Origin: Phytophthora colocasiae
Lineage: Eukaryota > Oomycota > Peronosporomycetes > Peronosporales > Peronosporaceae
Assembly: GCA_018806915.1 (NCBI GenBank)
Contig: JAGKQI010000091.1
Location: 3,162,001-3,226,000 of the forward strand
Direction of reading: 5' to 3'
DNA: 64,000 nucleotides
Shown: piece by piece, positions 20,650 through 32,300 of the stretch
Layout: every line of letters begins with the position of its first letter
Position numbering within the stretch: the stretch's first letter is position 1
Made by a program: the position numbers and the translations under genes
The notes under the pieces: model-generated
Seen by the model: the letters and a program-made list of their open reading frames with translations, nothing else
Told to the model about the DNA's origin: nothing
Databases searched by the model: none

Positions 20650-21862
20650 GACAATAGAGCTGTCGACGTCGTGGTGTAGGCCCAGTCGACGTCTCGACGT
20701 CCAACAGTCGTCGTGCGACGTCGACCTGACATCGAGACGACATCCAACAGCTTGTCAGTATTTCAAATTAATGACACTCAAACTGTCAACGGCGTTGAGG
20801 ACATCTGGAAGTTCTTGGACAACGTACATGATCTCTGGCGGTCCCAGCGAAGACCAGTCATGAGAAGAGCAGGTGTATAACATGCCTTACAGGTAGGTGT
20901 TACTGTTCTCATAAACATTTTGTTCATTACTGCTGATACACAGGAATTTCTGCGCGGTACATCGCGCTTTGACTTCTCGGTGCCTCTGACGATGCTGTCA
21001 CAGTCGCAATGGAGACGGGATCTCTGTCCACGTGGTGTATGGAGAAAGTGGAAGAGATGAACGCAGACGACGTTACTGTGCCAGGTGGGGACGGACTTGC
21101 CAACAAGATACGGGACGACAAGCCCCGACGTCACCGCCGACCTTTTCTGCCTGGTGAAGTTTAACCTGTCGGTTGAGGATGTTTCCTACTGAACCAGACG
21201 ATGTTGAAGCTGCCCCTGGTGAGCCCGCTCTTAGCGATCATGTACCACTTGTTGAGCCTCTAGGAAAGCGCGATCGCATCCCGGGGTTCAACCACTCAGC
21301 GCTAGGGCGGCCTGTGAGGGTGCAGTCTGCAGTCCTTGCATTGGTGTGCTATTGTGAAACTCTGCAGCTTGTATGCAGGATGCGAAGTTTGGATTAGGTC
21401 CGATGCCGGTCACCGTCGCTCCAGCCGCTCGATTTATTGCTGCTGACGCTGAATACGAAGCATTGACGCTGTTCTACTCGCTCAAATTCACCACCAAGTA
21501 GCTCACTACCGCAAGTACGTACATTTTAGACTGCGAATTCTGTCCATTGTGCCAAATCTCCGAACACAAAGCCAACACTAGTGTGAAGTCTGTTGGGCTC
21601 ACTCCGAAATGGATAATAAAGATCCCCCTTCACGGCCTGCGAGAAGGTAGTGTCCACGGAGTTCAAGATGCAGCTTCAATGAGGAATTGAGGTAGTTCAT
21701 CCTGATTGGCTCGCTAAATGTATTTGAACCAATCAGCTTTTGCTATGGTGGGGGATGTCGTGTAGATGTCGGCACGACGTCGTATGACACCGACCAGACG
21801 TCGTCTGTCGAGTGTCCGAAAAGACGTCCTAATCCGTCGACGTCGACAGCTCTAATATTGTC
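20650..21862. mobile_element. Candidate non-autonomous element with degenerate GACGTC-rich terminal inverted repeats
   Basis: The left sequence GACAATAGAGCTGTCGACGT at 20650 reappears inverted at 21838-21862 with a 2-3 base insertion. A looser inverted similarity rich in GACGTC and GTCGAC continues inward for about 100 bp on each side (20672-20755 and 21755-21837). The interior has no recognisable transposase, only short open frames. I cannot define target duplications. It may be an old MITE or foldback element, or two inverted repeat copies. Confidence 0.4.
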
Positions 21863-22952
21863 GTTTCTCCGACCTTTTCCGACCTGTACCTTCATGACGG
21901 TACAGTACACATGCAGTCTTCTGTCCTGCTGCGTACATGCTCGTAGAGTTATCATTACGTCCAGCCATGGCCGAAGCATGCTGGTAGGAAAGCAATAACG
22001 AAACAGGAACGAATTACGTAGTACAGCTTTTTAGATTCTACTTAAATTAATATACTTCACATATATATAAATATACAGCAGCTACCCGCTTGTGCAGGGC
22101 GTGGGGCATGCCGCCACACGCCCTACCGGGTAGATAACGAGTTCTTGGCGTCGTAGAGACAGCTGCGGCTGTCTCTACGACGCCGCAGCCTAGCTTCTAT
22201 CGCGAGAGGAGGCTGGGGGCGCAAGCCAAAGTGCTCACCCAACGGGCAGCCTGCCGGCCGCCCTGCCGGGTAAGCCATCATGGGCGCCGAGCTCCGCCTG
22301 CTCGCCCGCGAGTCACCACCACCTCCAACCTCGCGCCGTTCATCCGTCCTGTCGCCGCTCCTTTCTCTCCGCACCTTGCCCCTTGCTGCTTGCCCCCCGC
22401 TCCTTTCACTCCCGCCCTTGCCCTCTGCACCTGGCCTTGTCTGCTAGCCAGCCTCCGCCTTTCGCTCCTTGCCCTACAGCCTCCTCCCCCCCGCTCCTTG
22501 TCCTCCAGCAGCTCTGGTCGCTGTCTGCTCCCCTGCTGGTCTAACGCTCCGCCACCACCCTTTCACAGCGCGGCCGACGCACTCACCCGCAACAAATGGA
22601 ATCAAAATATAGTGTGGCCCACAATATATCAAAATAAAAATAATTTATTTTAATCTACCTTTTTTCGGTTACCGTCGGAGCCGGTCGGAGGTCGGAGATT
22701 TTACGGTATGGAATGGTTTTTTATGCAAATTCGTTTTAAAAAAAAATAAAAACGTAATACTCAATTTTAAAAAATTGAGCGATATTTTATTGACTCACCA
22801 GAAAAAGCTCAAGCTTCCTAGTCTTACGTCGCTGTAGGAATGGGCTTACTAAGGTGCGAAAGGTACTGTGTATTGTCTGACATGGAAATGGCTGGTTGGC
22901 AGGCCATCGAACCGCCAGGCGGCAGCAAGATCATTCCGGAATTTCAAGCATG
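21863..22952. other. Gene-free repeat region with strong hairpins
   Basis: I see no gene here. The region holds the hairpin pair described separately at 22082-22184, a pyrimidine-rich GC stretch at 22300-22550, and an AT-rich tract at 22600-22800. Confidence 0.5.
22082..22184. repeat. Two consecutive strong hairpins
   Basis: The first spans about 22088-22134 and pairs TACCCG...AGGGCGTG with CACGCCCT...CGGGTA. The second is a perfect 17-bp stem, 22147-22163 with 22168-22184, around a TGCG loop. They may be the core of a palindromic miniature element. Confidence 0.75.
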
Positions 22953-23560
22953 GGGCGACGGGCTACCAGTCGCCATTAAAGAAACTTAAGAAGAAGATGC
23001 ACCAGCAAGAGCACACGGTCATTGACACAATCGACGGAGAGTAGCTTCTTCATGGACCGACCAACAATGATATTTACTAATATTATGCTAGCATTGAACA
23101 GGTCTGCGCGAATCCATCACACACAACGACATTAGCAACCCAAACGTTCGCGAAACCATTCGAATCAAGGCTCGACTGCTTTGGACGAAGCAGGATACCA
23201 TCTACGATTTACATTTTCTCCGACTCTACTTTGGTGAGCACCAAGCACCTAAATCGCTCCAGCAGCAACAACAGGTAAACATGATACTGCACTTTGAAGC
23301 ATAGTATTTTACTGAACCAGCTATAGCGGGTGCATCACAGGAGTTCCAGCAAGCACAGCGAGAAAACCCCTTCAAAACCAACCAATTCTTGATCACAGTG
23401 TCACTGCTAAACGTCAATCCAAACAATCCAGATCTCCCCCGTCAGACTTCTTCCATTGAAAATTCTATCGTGTTTGCAAGACATCCCAACGATGATAAAA
23501 TTATAACCTGCGTCAGCTTCGAACTACGCATCCCCGGGCTCTGCCCGTCATCAATACTAT
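22953..23560 (+). pseudogene. Solitary decayed copy of the Helitron-associated three-exon gene
   Basis: On the plus strand, YQSPLKKLKKKMHQQEHTV followed by IDTIDG (22965-23036), then LRESITHND...IRIKARLLWTK and LHFLRLYFGEHQAP (23102-23275), then FQQAQRENPFKTNQFLITVS (23342-23405) match the three exons of the genes at 53438-54124 and 28403-29091. Splice remnants are visible: a GTAAAC donor after QQQQ at 23276 and a CACAG acceptor at 23341. The first donor appears lost (GAGAGT), no start codon is found, and the C-terminal PGDVV...CCQV segment is missing. Confidence 0.65.
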
Positions 23561-23641
23561 ACTTATAGATTGTTCGTTTTTTTATCGGCTAAAAAAATGA
23601 AAAAATCGTTTATTATTTGTTTTTTATGGCGATTCCTGATT

Positions 23642-24138
23642 TTAAACCATTAGAGCAATCAACAACAAGTCAAATAGCGAAAATTCGGTGCCGGTCCGGT
23701 GAACGGCACGAGCGAACGCTCGATCAAGTGCAGATCGCTCGGGTTGAGAGTAATGTAGATATGGCTTCGCCTTCAGCTGGTCCAAAATGGTTGGTGTGAT
23801 ATCGTGTGTTGCACTGCAGTCATCCAGTGATTCCGCGAGACGCCCAATGGAACGCGTTATCTTCGGACAAGAAGCCAAATGGGAGGTCATGTTCTTCGCA
23901 CTAGCTGCTATTGTTTCTCCACAATATGTGCATGCCGCTCGTGCCGTCTTGAACGCACCCTTCGGGCGGTCGTGAAAGTGCGACCACACTCCACTGCGCT
24001 TGTGAGCACGAGACTGTGTGCTCAACAGTGTTTGTGATCGTGTAGATTTCGTTGTTGCTGTCGGCAAGATTTGTGTAGCAGTTGCATTGTCTGTCGCTTG
24101 TTTTACTGTTGATTCTTTCTCGCGTCGCTTTGGTGGCA
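23642..24138 (-). pseudogene. hAT-like BED zinc-finger fragment fused to a Helitron-accessory-like N-terminus
   Basis: From the ATG at 24138 the first 25 residues (MPPKRREKE, then TDNATA) resemble the start of the Helitron-2 accessory protein (MPPKKAREKE, then ADNATA). The frame then becomes SGVWSHFHDRPKGAF, CTYCGETI and NMTSHLASC, a BED-type C2H2 zinc finger (two Cys, His, Cys). It is followed by AFARAVHRTGTEFSLFD, typical of the start of hAT transposases. It ends at 23642 without a catalytic domain. It probably marks an insertion or capture in a Helitron relic. Confidence 0.6.
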
Positions 24139-24450
24139 TTGTTCTTGTCTGTGAGACTTCAGTGAGTTGTTGAAGAGAGTGCCGAATGCACAATGAACTT
24201 GGAAGCTCTGTCTTGTAAACGAGACACGGCTACTATAGGGGACGAGGTAATTATACTGGATGATTATCGAAGCTTTACAACGAATTTTGTCACTAGTTGA
24301 AGCTAGGATCAAGAGATTTACCGAAATCGTTCTGGAATTAGAGTAAACGTCATTGCAGTGAATATGGTTCAACGGCTTGGGCGACGAAATGCAGTCGCTC
24401 TGGATGTGTCGCGTCGCTTTGCTTCCCCACCAAGGTCGAATTTGTGACCA

Positions 24451-24640
24451 TGGTTCTTAGTGTTGATGAGCAGCGTGAGCGCCATCGAAGGGCTGTTCGT
24501 CGATATCGTGCTCGTGAAACGGTTGCAGAGAGACCGAGAGCGACGCCGTAGTGGACTGACGAAGAAAACCAACAACCAGACCGTGAATCTTGCCGTGCTT
24601 GGCTCGTTGGTGCGATCCCAAGAATGCCACTCTTCGACCA
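24451..24640 (+). pseudogene. Helitron Rep N-terminus relic
   Basis: The frame from the ATG at 24451 reads MVLSVDEQRERHRRAVRRYR, close to MVFTIEEQRECHRRATQRYR of the Helitron-2 Rep. After a stop near 24550, a shifted frame gives AWLVGAIPRM, matching SWLDGVIPRL. The start lies 312 bp from the divergent ATG at 24138, reproducing the head-to-head layout of Helitrons 1 and 2. Confidence 0.6.
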
Positions 24641-25155
24641 TGCGAATATGAAGGTCGAGAATCATCCACAGGTTTGATTTGTGCAAATCCAAGATCAAGT
24701 AGGCAGCACTGGATTCGATCGTAAGCGTGCAGATATGTTGAAAAGTCCAATAGCTCAGTTTCCGGAAGAGTCTCGACGTGTTATACAACGGTCTGTAACG
24801 CAGAGCGACTCCAATACATCGTTCTTGGCACCATCCCCACCGTACATGCCGAGCAAACTGCGTGCGAAACTGGCAATGAACGGGAAGGTGGAATACGACA
24901 CACACACGGCCATGATCTCTGCCTGGTCATCGATACGTTCAACACGTTCTGATACTCGATATGCGTGACCACTTCGCGTGAGCGAGCTAAGCATGTTCCT
25001 GTCGTTCAGCACACGTCGAGATCCGCCCCTACCGTTCGGATGTCATACTCAGCGCTCTCAGTCTTAAAAATCTCGGTTGCGTTGCTGATGCAATCGCTGT
25101 AAGCCTTCAAAACGGCCAGCAAAGACTGGTCATACCCACGACTGAACGATAAAAT
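24641..25155. other. Gene-free repeat debris
   Basis: Only short overlapping open frames are present. I see no family match and no strong repeat. Confidence 0.4.
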
Positions 25156-25603
25156 CTACGCCATAGCTCCAGCAGGAAGCAACCCCAAAAGTGAGAAGAA
25201 CCGGATCGCATCTTGCCCGTGATGCATTCTAACTTGTTCTAAGGACACATCTGGCGACGCAACGAGAGTATTCAAAACACTACGGTCACGTACTGCCAAC
25301 CCCACAACTTGCAGCTCACTTACACCACGGGATAGCACAGCTCGCGTTAGCTCTGATAAAGATCGATCCTGAAGCAATGGTGCGCAAAGCGAAATTGTGG
25401 GTGACCATCAAGGATGGGTGAGCCACCAGAGCTTCCAGAATTGACGTTGACGAAGATTTTCCGCCGTTTGTACCAATTTCTCTGATTTCAGACACAAGAA
25501 GAGCGCGTGGGAACTTCTTGATGAACAGATCTGCGGCATGGTAATGCGACAAACGATTGAGCGAGACTACTTTTTCGTCGAACTCGTTGATTCCTCCGCC
25601 CAT
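25156..25603 (-). pseudogene. Unrecognised leucine-rich reading frame, split by a shift
   Basis: From the ATG at 25603, a frame (MGGGINEFDEKVVSLNRLSH) runs to about 25380. A second frame (LSELTRAVLSRGVSELQVVG) then continues to 25156. The two together look like one protein of about 145 residues with repeated leucine spacing, possibly a fragment of a leucine-rich-repeat or helical-repeat protein. I do not recognise the family. Confidence 0.3.
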
Positions 25604-26071
25604 TGTTTGTCGTGCTTATCACACACACACCTTGCTGCTGACAGTGTATACGCGAGCGCGTACGAAGCCGAACTATCTTGCCGCCCACCAACCAACCAAC
25701 CAATCAACAAACTCGTTAGTCACCTGCCAGCGCTTGTGTACGCGTCACCCACCAATCAGTCAACCAACCATCCGATACCAACAGTAGAGAACGAGTGCTT
25801 GTGCGCGCGCAGGAGGCAAAGCCCGCCGCTAGAAGAGAACTGAAGGTTGCTTGAATGTCAATCACCCACTAAAACCCAATCACCCAGAAATGTCGTTCGA
25901 TCACAGACAAAAGAGACAGCTACCAACGATTGGCTTGCGGGCTGGAAAGCCCGGGTCTCGCAGTTCTTTGTTTTGCGTGCATTCGCCTCCCAAATATCAA
26001 AAGGGATGTATGAACCAAAGGTTCTTCAATTTTGAAAATACCAGGCGTGATGTGCGTACCTGGGCCCCAGT
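25604..26071. other. Gene-free stretch
   Basis: It contains a short CACACACA tract near 25621 and an ACCAACCAACCAACC run near 25687. No gene was recognised. Confidence 0.4.
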
Positions 26072-26162
26072 AGTAATTCTTTGATGCTTCTTTTGCACCT
26101 CAGGACGTTCTTCATGGTGTTTAAATCGTCTTAAGGTGCAAAAGAAGCATCAAAGAATTACT
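26072..26162. repeat. Perfect 29-bp inverted repeat with 33-nt loop
   Basis: Positions 26072-26100 are the exact reverse complement of 26134-26162 (arm begins AGTAATTCTTTGATGC). The 33-nt loop lies between them. This is far longer than chance allows and would form a small-RNA-precursor-like hairpin if transcribed. It could equally be a foldback element. Confidence 0.9.
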
Positions 26163-26213
26163 TCATAGTTCATTGAATTCACGCCTTCTCGTAATGCGAT
26201 AGTTCATACTTGC

Positions 26214-26880
26214 TTGTACGACTTACAGGCTCTCCGCGCTCTTCAGTGCGACTTTGGCGCTAAAGATCTCGCGTGGGGACGCCACTGTACGCTGTACTCC
26301 GAGACGGCAGGGAAGTTTTGCGGGTGTGTCGCTGCTATCGAGCAGCTTAATCAGAGCGGAAAGACTGATGACGACAAAATCCAAGATGCAATCACCATGT
26401 ACGAGGTCGAGCAAGACGAGCAATTCGAGTTCTTGGAAGCTTGGCGAGAGCTTCGAAAAGAGCCAAAGTGGAAGGCGCTACCAGATGCACGATCGTCGCG
26501 GAAACGCTGCGCCAACCACGGCGAAGAGCAGTCGTAAAGACACGCATGGATCAACCGGATCCCTTGACCCATCATGCAAATACGACCGTCCAGCAGGCAT
26601 AAAGAAGCAAAAAGCAGCGCGATCTCACGAAATGAGTAGCCAACAGCTAGCAGACGCTGCAGTTGAGATTTCAAGATCTTCACAGCGTACGGCTCAACTT
26701 GAAGAACAACGCCTGAAACTTTTGGAAGAGCGAGAGCAAAATCGCATTATTTTCGCAACGCTGGATGGGTTAGATGATATTTCTGCGCGCATTTTGATGA
26801 TAAAAAGGAGAACATATTGAAGCAAATGCAAGATGAACTCATCGTGGTTTCAGGCATAGCAATCAGTGATACGACGAGTG
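26214..26880 (+). pseudogene. NAM-associated-domain-like protein, frameshifted
   Basis: The frame from 26214 contains EFLEAWRELRKEPKWKALPD, matching the 'W..LR..PKW' signature of plant and oomycete NAM-associated/Myb-like transposon-linked proteins. A second frame continues with RPAGIKKQKAAR (the 'RP.G.KKAK' motif), then a coiled-coil stretch AQLEEQRLKLLEEREQNRI. At 26820 the frame stops, but coding similarity may continue out of frame to about 26920. At least two shifts are needed to read it through, so it is a broken fragment, probably captured or transposon-derived. Confidence 0.5.
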
Positions 26881-27211
26881 AAAACTGCGCAACAGACAAC
26901 TCCAATTTTATCGCAGAAGGTATGAAAGTTTTGTTTGCCTGTTGAAATATCTCTAGGCTGAACTAGTTGTTTTCTTTCCTTTTATTTTTCACAAGCGATT
27001 GACGAGCGCCTGCTTTAGAATGCCATGGTTTCTCTCGGATCGGATCATGTGCCGTCTTGCAATGAACTCCCTCACGTCGATCTGTTCCTCATCTGCACGA
27101 ACACCGTTGTTTCTGACACGCGTAGATGTCAGCACGTGGGTATTCCCTTCAGGAAGCTTCTCTAAACCTTCAACCCCCCACTCATCAACGCTCCTGCTTC
27201 ATGGCATTTCA

Positions 27212-27639
27212 TTACCGGGACGCGATTATGCCCAGCTCACTCAGTGTTCGGTCAGCACTCGATGCTGTCTGTGCAGCGGCGTCTGAAGATGCAGATGTGC
27301 AGACACGTCTAAAGAAGTACAGTGCCTTTACATACCTCGATAAGCTAGAGCTCTCACAGGTAAACATAACAGCGAACGCATAGTACCTTATAGTCTCGTT
27401 CAGATTGTACTCGACGCAAACCGGAATGGTGACCGCCGTAGTCTTAGAGAGCGAACCGTGCTTTAGATAGTAATACAGATGCGAGAGTGTGCGCTTGCCG
27501 TACAGTGGAGTGCGCATCTTACGCGTAGGCGTCAACATTCTGCCTGCAGCCGACAATGTTCTCGTTGTATCGCTGCCACTCGCAAGGAGCGTCACCGCAG
27601 TAGCTACACACTACTGTGGGGAGTTCACTACGCGCCATG
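27212..27639 (-). pseudogene. Conserved oomycete repeat-associated hypothetical protein, frameshifted
   Basis: From the ATG at 27639 the minus strand reads MARSELPTVVCSYCGDAPCE, with a CxYC...C motif. It shifts frame near 27525 into RKMRTPLYGKRTLSHLYYYL, then HGSLSKTTAVTIPVCVEYNL. I recall similar CxYCxxxPC...RKxxY...KHG...P.CV proteins as repeat-linked hypotheticals in oomycete genomes, but their function is not known to me. The 3' part runs into unrelated sequence. Confidence 0.4.
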
Positions 27640-28402
27640 CGCTTTGTTTTGGATTTTGAAACTGGAAGCAGTACTGTGGTGTACACTTGTAGCTCCACAT
27701 GGATGTAAAAGTACTTGTGACTGGCTGAATAATTCAATTATCACTTCTCTTATTGTTAAAATTAATAAGTTCGTTGTGGACCTCCAAGAAATCTCTGGTA
27801 GTTAAAGAGTTAATATGCATCGTAACTACCTCGTCACAAATGCTCAAATCGTCGTGATAGGCATTGATGCTTTAGTGGCTGCTGGATGTGTGGTAGAGAC
27901 TGACGCATGTAGTGACGAAGCTGCCGGTTGTTGAGCTTAGTATGCTGGTGTTTGTTGCAGGTGAAGAGTCTCTGTTTCGTTTGAGTTATTTAGCTATCTG
28001 TAGAAGTGTTGTGTACTTCTGGGTTTTTTTTCTTCTTAGAAGCGTAGTTGTTACAGTTAGCTTTGTCGTGGATGGCTCTGAGTTGGACAATTTGATGTTT
28101 GTACATAAATATATGCACTCCAAATTGCACCGATTTCTTTGAAAGGTTAGGTTACAACTTCACATATTATTTCATGAACTGTTTATCGCCAGCACAGTAC
28201 CCTGCTCTTCATTCATTTCATGTGAGCTTTGTCTTGAATTTATAATGAATGTTGGAGCGTAATCGTTGCGTTTATAGATTGTATAAAAAGTATTTGAAAA
28301 ATCAAAAGATGGAATATATTGATATTGATTTTTGAGTGCATGTTTTTTTTCGTACTGCGTTTTGTTTCGCGCTCTCAAAATCTGGTACAGCTTAATTGTC
28401 AA
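27640..28402. other. AT-rich spacer before Helitron-1
   Basis: Only short frames are present. The left end of Helitron-1 presumably lies here or in the preceding debris, but I could not identify it. Confidence 0.4.
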
Positions 28403-29091
28403 TTACGCATCACTTTTCGTGTCGCCTTGGTTTCCAGCGTCGGTGGTGCTAGAAACAACAGTGATGTTCGCCACCTTGGTCTGAACTTGGCAGCAATCAC
28501 TAAACAAATTCATTTTCTTTGGCTGGAACAGTACAGTATCACCTTCTTTGGGTAGGCCAGGAGTGGAGGGCAAAATATCAAAAAGGATCGCGGTGATCAT
28601 TAGTGCGTTTGCTGCGTATGGGTTCCATGCTTGTAGTTCGAGTAAATCCTGTTGCCAAATTGAAGATTAGATCATTTCAAATAAAAAAAAGAAATTTCAA
28701 TCACATACTTTCTTTTGCTCTTCAGCTGATTCTTCAATAGCTGAGTCAGCGAAGTACAAGCGGAGGATGTTAAACCCATTTTTGGTCTTTTCTGGCTTGA
28801 TCAAAATCAGCTGGCCACGGATTTTGATGGCAGAAGAAGCTGCAGCAGAAGCGTAACGTTGGCCATTTGGCTCAGTTACTATATTTTCTTGTATGTATGA
28901 ACGGAGATCTGACAGTATACTATTGTTAGTCTGAGTCGTGTTAGTGCATATTCTGGTAAGGTACCATCAGCATTCTCGATGATGGTGGGCTCCAAGGCTA
29001 CTTTAGCTTCCTCCTGCTGTTGTAGACGCAGTTTTTTTAGTGGTGATTCTTTCACTTTTGGCTTCTCGAAGGTTAAACGTTTCTTCGTCAT
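28403..29091 (-). CDS. Helitron-associated three-exon gene (accessory A, Helitron-1), possible ssDNA-binding-type protein
   Basis: Exons are 29091-28965, 28908-28709 and 28648-28403, with GT-AG introns (donors GTACCT and GTATGT). They join to an uninterrupted 190-residue frame. The N-terminus is basic (MTKKRLTFEKPKVKESPLKK). The middle has a strand-rich stretch (IKIRGQLILIKPEK, then FNILRLYFAD). The C-terminal third has GDTVLFQPKKMNLFSDCCQV. The same exon layout and motifs occur in the gene at 53438-54124. I do not recognise the family. Alternating short strands with a GD-V turn would suit an OB-fold, and some Helitrons encode RPA-like single-strand-binding proteins, so a role in handling the displaced strand is an inference only. 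It shares a divergent promoter region with the Rep gene. Confidence 0.7.
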
Positions 29092-29332
29092 CTTAGGTCT
29101 GGCTGTAATGTGAGAATGTAGATGGCGGGGAGAAAGAAGGCGGGATGAAACGTAATTAACCTTATTGTTATGAGTTGAAAAGGAAAGGTGATATATATTG
29201 GGACGGTACATTTGACTGTGTTTTACAGAAGCACTTATTATTCGTATCAATCAACACAATGATTGTCACCGGCTGTTACCCTTCTAGAAGCTTCTATCAA
29301 TTCTGGTTTAAAAGGTGTTAAAACTTTAGAAT

Positions 29333-32300
29333 ATGACAATGGATGCGGAGGAAAAGAGATATCGCCATCGTTGTGCTGCTCGGAGATATCAAGAAAACCA
29401 ATCAGAAGCAGCACGTGCTGAACGGTTGAAGAAGCAGCGAGAATATGCAAGAGCTAAGCGACACCAGGCAGCAATGGGAAATCGAACCAATATAGTTTCA
29501 CCGTTTACTGCGACAGAAAGACCAGCATTACATCCAATTTCACGTTCAACTCAGCAAGCTGTACTCAAGCGTCTACAAAAAGCGTTGGGTGCTGATGGGC
29601 TTAATGAACCAGTGTGTACTGTGTGTGATAGACTTGTTCTATCGCGTCGGTGCCAGAGTATAAATTCAGACAATCAAACGTGGGTGGAACGTTTGAAACG
29701 ATTATTGGATAGTAAAAGTGAAAATCTCCCCCCAGCACTTGGAGAACAGTATGAATGTTCCGCGTTGTCGTCTGAATTAAGTGGTATTTTACTGTCACCG
29801 AGAGGAATCACGGTGAAAAACGGGATTGTGGATATTACAGTATGTTCTGAGTGCGATACGAGTCTTTGCGTGGATAAAGTGCCCAAATATTCCATTAAGA
29901 ATGGTTTTTTTATCGGTGAATTACCCGCTATTTTTGCTGACACAACGTTGGTAGAACGGTATATGGTGCAGCCTGTGAGTACTGTGGCCATCACGCGTGT
30001 AATGCGTGGTGGTGCGCACCGGTCACTAAGGTCTCATTGTCTTGCATTTGATGCTTCTCCTGGACCTCCAGCATCGCTACTTCCTCGGCGGCTGAGTGAA
30101 ATGGAGGGTTATCGCGTCGTTTTGGCCGGTCCGGTTACAGACATGCAGCATGCGAAAGCGCGAAAAATGCATCGGATTCGCCGTAAAAGAGTAGAAAATT
30201 TGATAGAGTTTTTTCGACGAAATAATAGCTACTTTGCTGGAATACCTATGGACTTCAGTGAGTTGGAATCAGAGCAGTTTCAAGCAGAACAATTGTTTTA
30301 TGAACCAGCAACCTCCAGTATAGCTCGTGATATTGCCAAAGACCATGAACGGGTTACAGAAGACGTGGACGAATGCTATTGTGACGAAGATGTATTAATT
30401 GAACGAAGAATGGTGTTTGCTGATGATGGAAGAGAGGCTGATGTTTCTGACGTTCAAGTTGGTTCTGAAGTGGTGGAGATGGACCCACATAATACAGCGG
30501 AACCCCAGTTTTTGGTCCGCCATTCTTCTCGTTTCGCTCAAGATGATGGAGATTTGTTCGCTAAAATGTTTCCTACTCTTTTTCCTTTCGGGCGCGGTCA
30601 TCCTGGTGAATGCAGGTCGGTTCCTGTGTCATTGCTCTCGTGTGTTCAATATTATGGTTCGTTAAGCACGCGCGCCTTTGCAGAAGATGAATTGTTTACT
30701 TTGGTCACATTTGATCGTGTTTCCATGAAGAACATGTATCTACGTTTGGGACTACGCTGTAAGCGAAATTCCCGTGTGTACGATGGGTACTCTGATATAT
30801 CTAGGGATGAGTTAGCTGCAGCTCTACGAGAGAATGAACGCAGACGTCAAGGACGTATCTCGGCTTCGCATGATCATTCCCCTGCAGTGCGGTTCTTAAA
30901 GAGTGTCGAGCTAAGTGAAACAGACGTTTGGGGGAGTGATGGCGAACGCGATCGATGTAGGCGAAAGGCTTTTGCTTACCAAGCCCGTTTTGGCCAACCA
31001 GCACTTTTTGTGACTCTAACGCCCAATGTGGCGGGGTCGTTCGTGCTTGCCCACTACACAGGGATTGCATCAGTCGATTCTCTTTTTGATGCGCCAGTAG
31101 CAACACTTCCTGGTCGGGGATCGCTAAGGTCAGCAGCGTTTAAAAATGATGTTGCTTCCGCAAGATTATTCATGAGAAACATAGATGCATTTATCGAACA
31201 CGTACTTGGCGTTCCTCCAGATCATATGCAACACAAGCCATTTGACGGGCCTTTTGGCCCCGTGAAGGCGTATTTTGGTATGGTGGAGACTCAGGGTGGT
31301 GGAACATTGCATGCCCACTTTCTAGTGTGGTTACTGGCAGCACCACTTAATTCATCAACGTTCAAGCATCTAGTTCAAGAACGTGGAGAAATGTTTTTAA
31401 AGGAGATTGAAAATTTTACGGATAGCATCGTTACAACAGATTTTCCAATTCCTGTGGAAGCCAGTACTTACCGGTTTTGTGGGCATTCCTATTCAGCATT
31501 GAGACCTGTTAGCATACCAGAGTGTTCCCGTATGAAACCCAAAGACGAAATTGATGGTTGTGATCCTACTTTGCTGGAATGTAGCAACTGCCTGACAAAG
31601 GTTAGTTCACAACATGTTGTACGTCAAGTATTGCTACAGCACCGGCCGGCATGTTGGCCCCCACCAATGCGGACCCTTACCAGTACTGAATTCGAAGAAA
31701 AAGCAGTATCTGAAGGCACATCTAGAGGTGGGGTTCATGATGCAAAACTGCGCATCTACGAACGCGAACGTACAATGGCCACTAGACTATGCGAAGAAGA
31801 TTTCTATGGCTCTTTCCTTGCGTCTATTAATGACGCGCAAGGCTTGTCTAAAGGCTACGGTGACGAAGTGTTTAAACGTGATGAATTCGCAAGAATGATT
31901 GAGATGATGCCACCGTCGCTAGATGATCTGAGGTGGGGGAGTGGTGCTTTCAAATTTATGATTGCCGTGCTTGTTTTTCTGTTGAATTTGCATTGGTGGA
32001 ATCACGCTTCAAGTTGCTTTAAACGATCCCGTAGATCGGCTAATGGCTATTGTCGATATGGTTTTCCTCGTGATCGTTTGAATCATACATCGTTCACAGA
32101 AAAAGGTGTACAATTGCGACGTCAACCTGCTTCTGAGTATGTAAATGGTTTTAATGAGGTGATGATGGCAACTTTTAAGTCCAACCATGACGTGCAAGTG
32201 TTAATTGGAGGTGAATCCGTGCTGGATCGAATATATTATTGTTGTAAGTACGTGACGAAGCAACAACAACAAGTTGATTCGGTCACTGCAGTAGCACTGG

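Noticed and set aside
25604..25860. Simple-sequence tracts as a telomere-like or satellite repeat
   Set aside because: The CACACA and ACCA runs are short and isolated.
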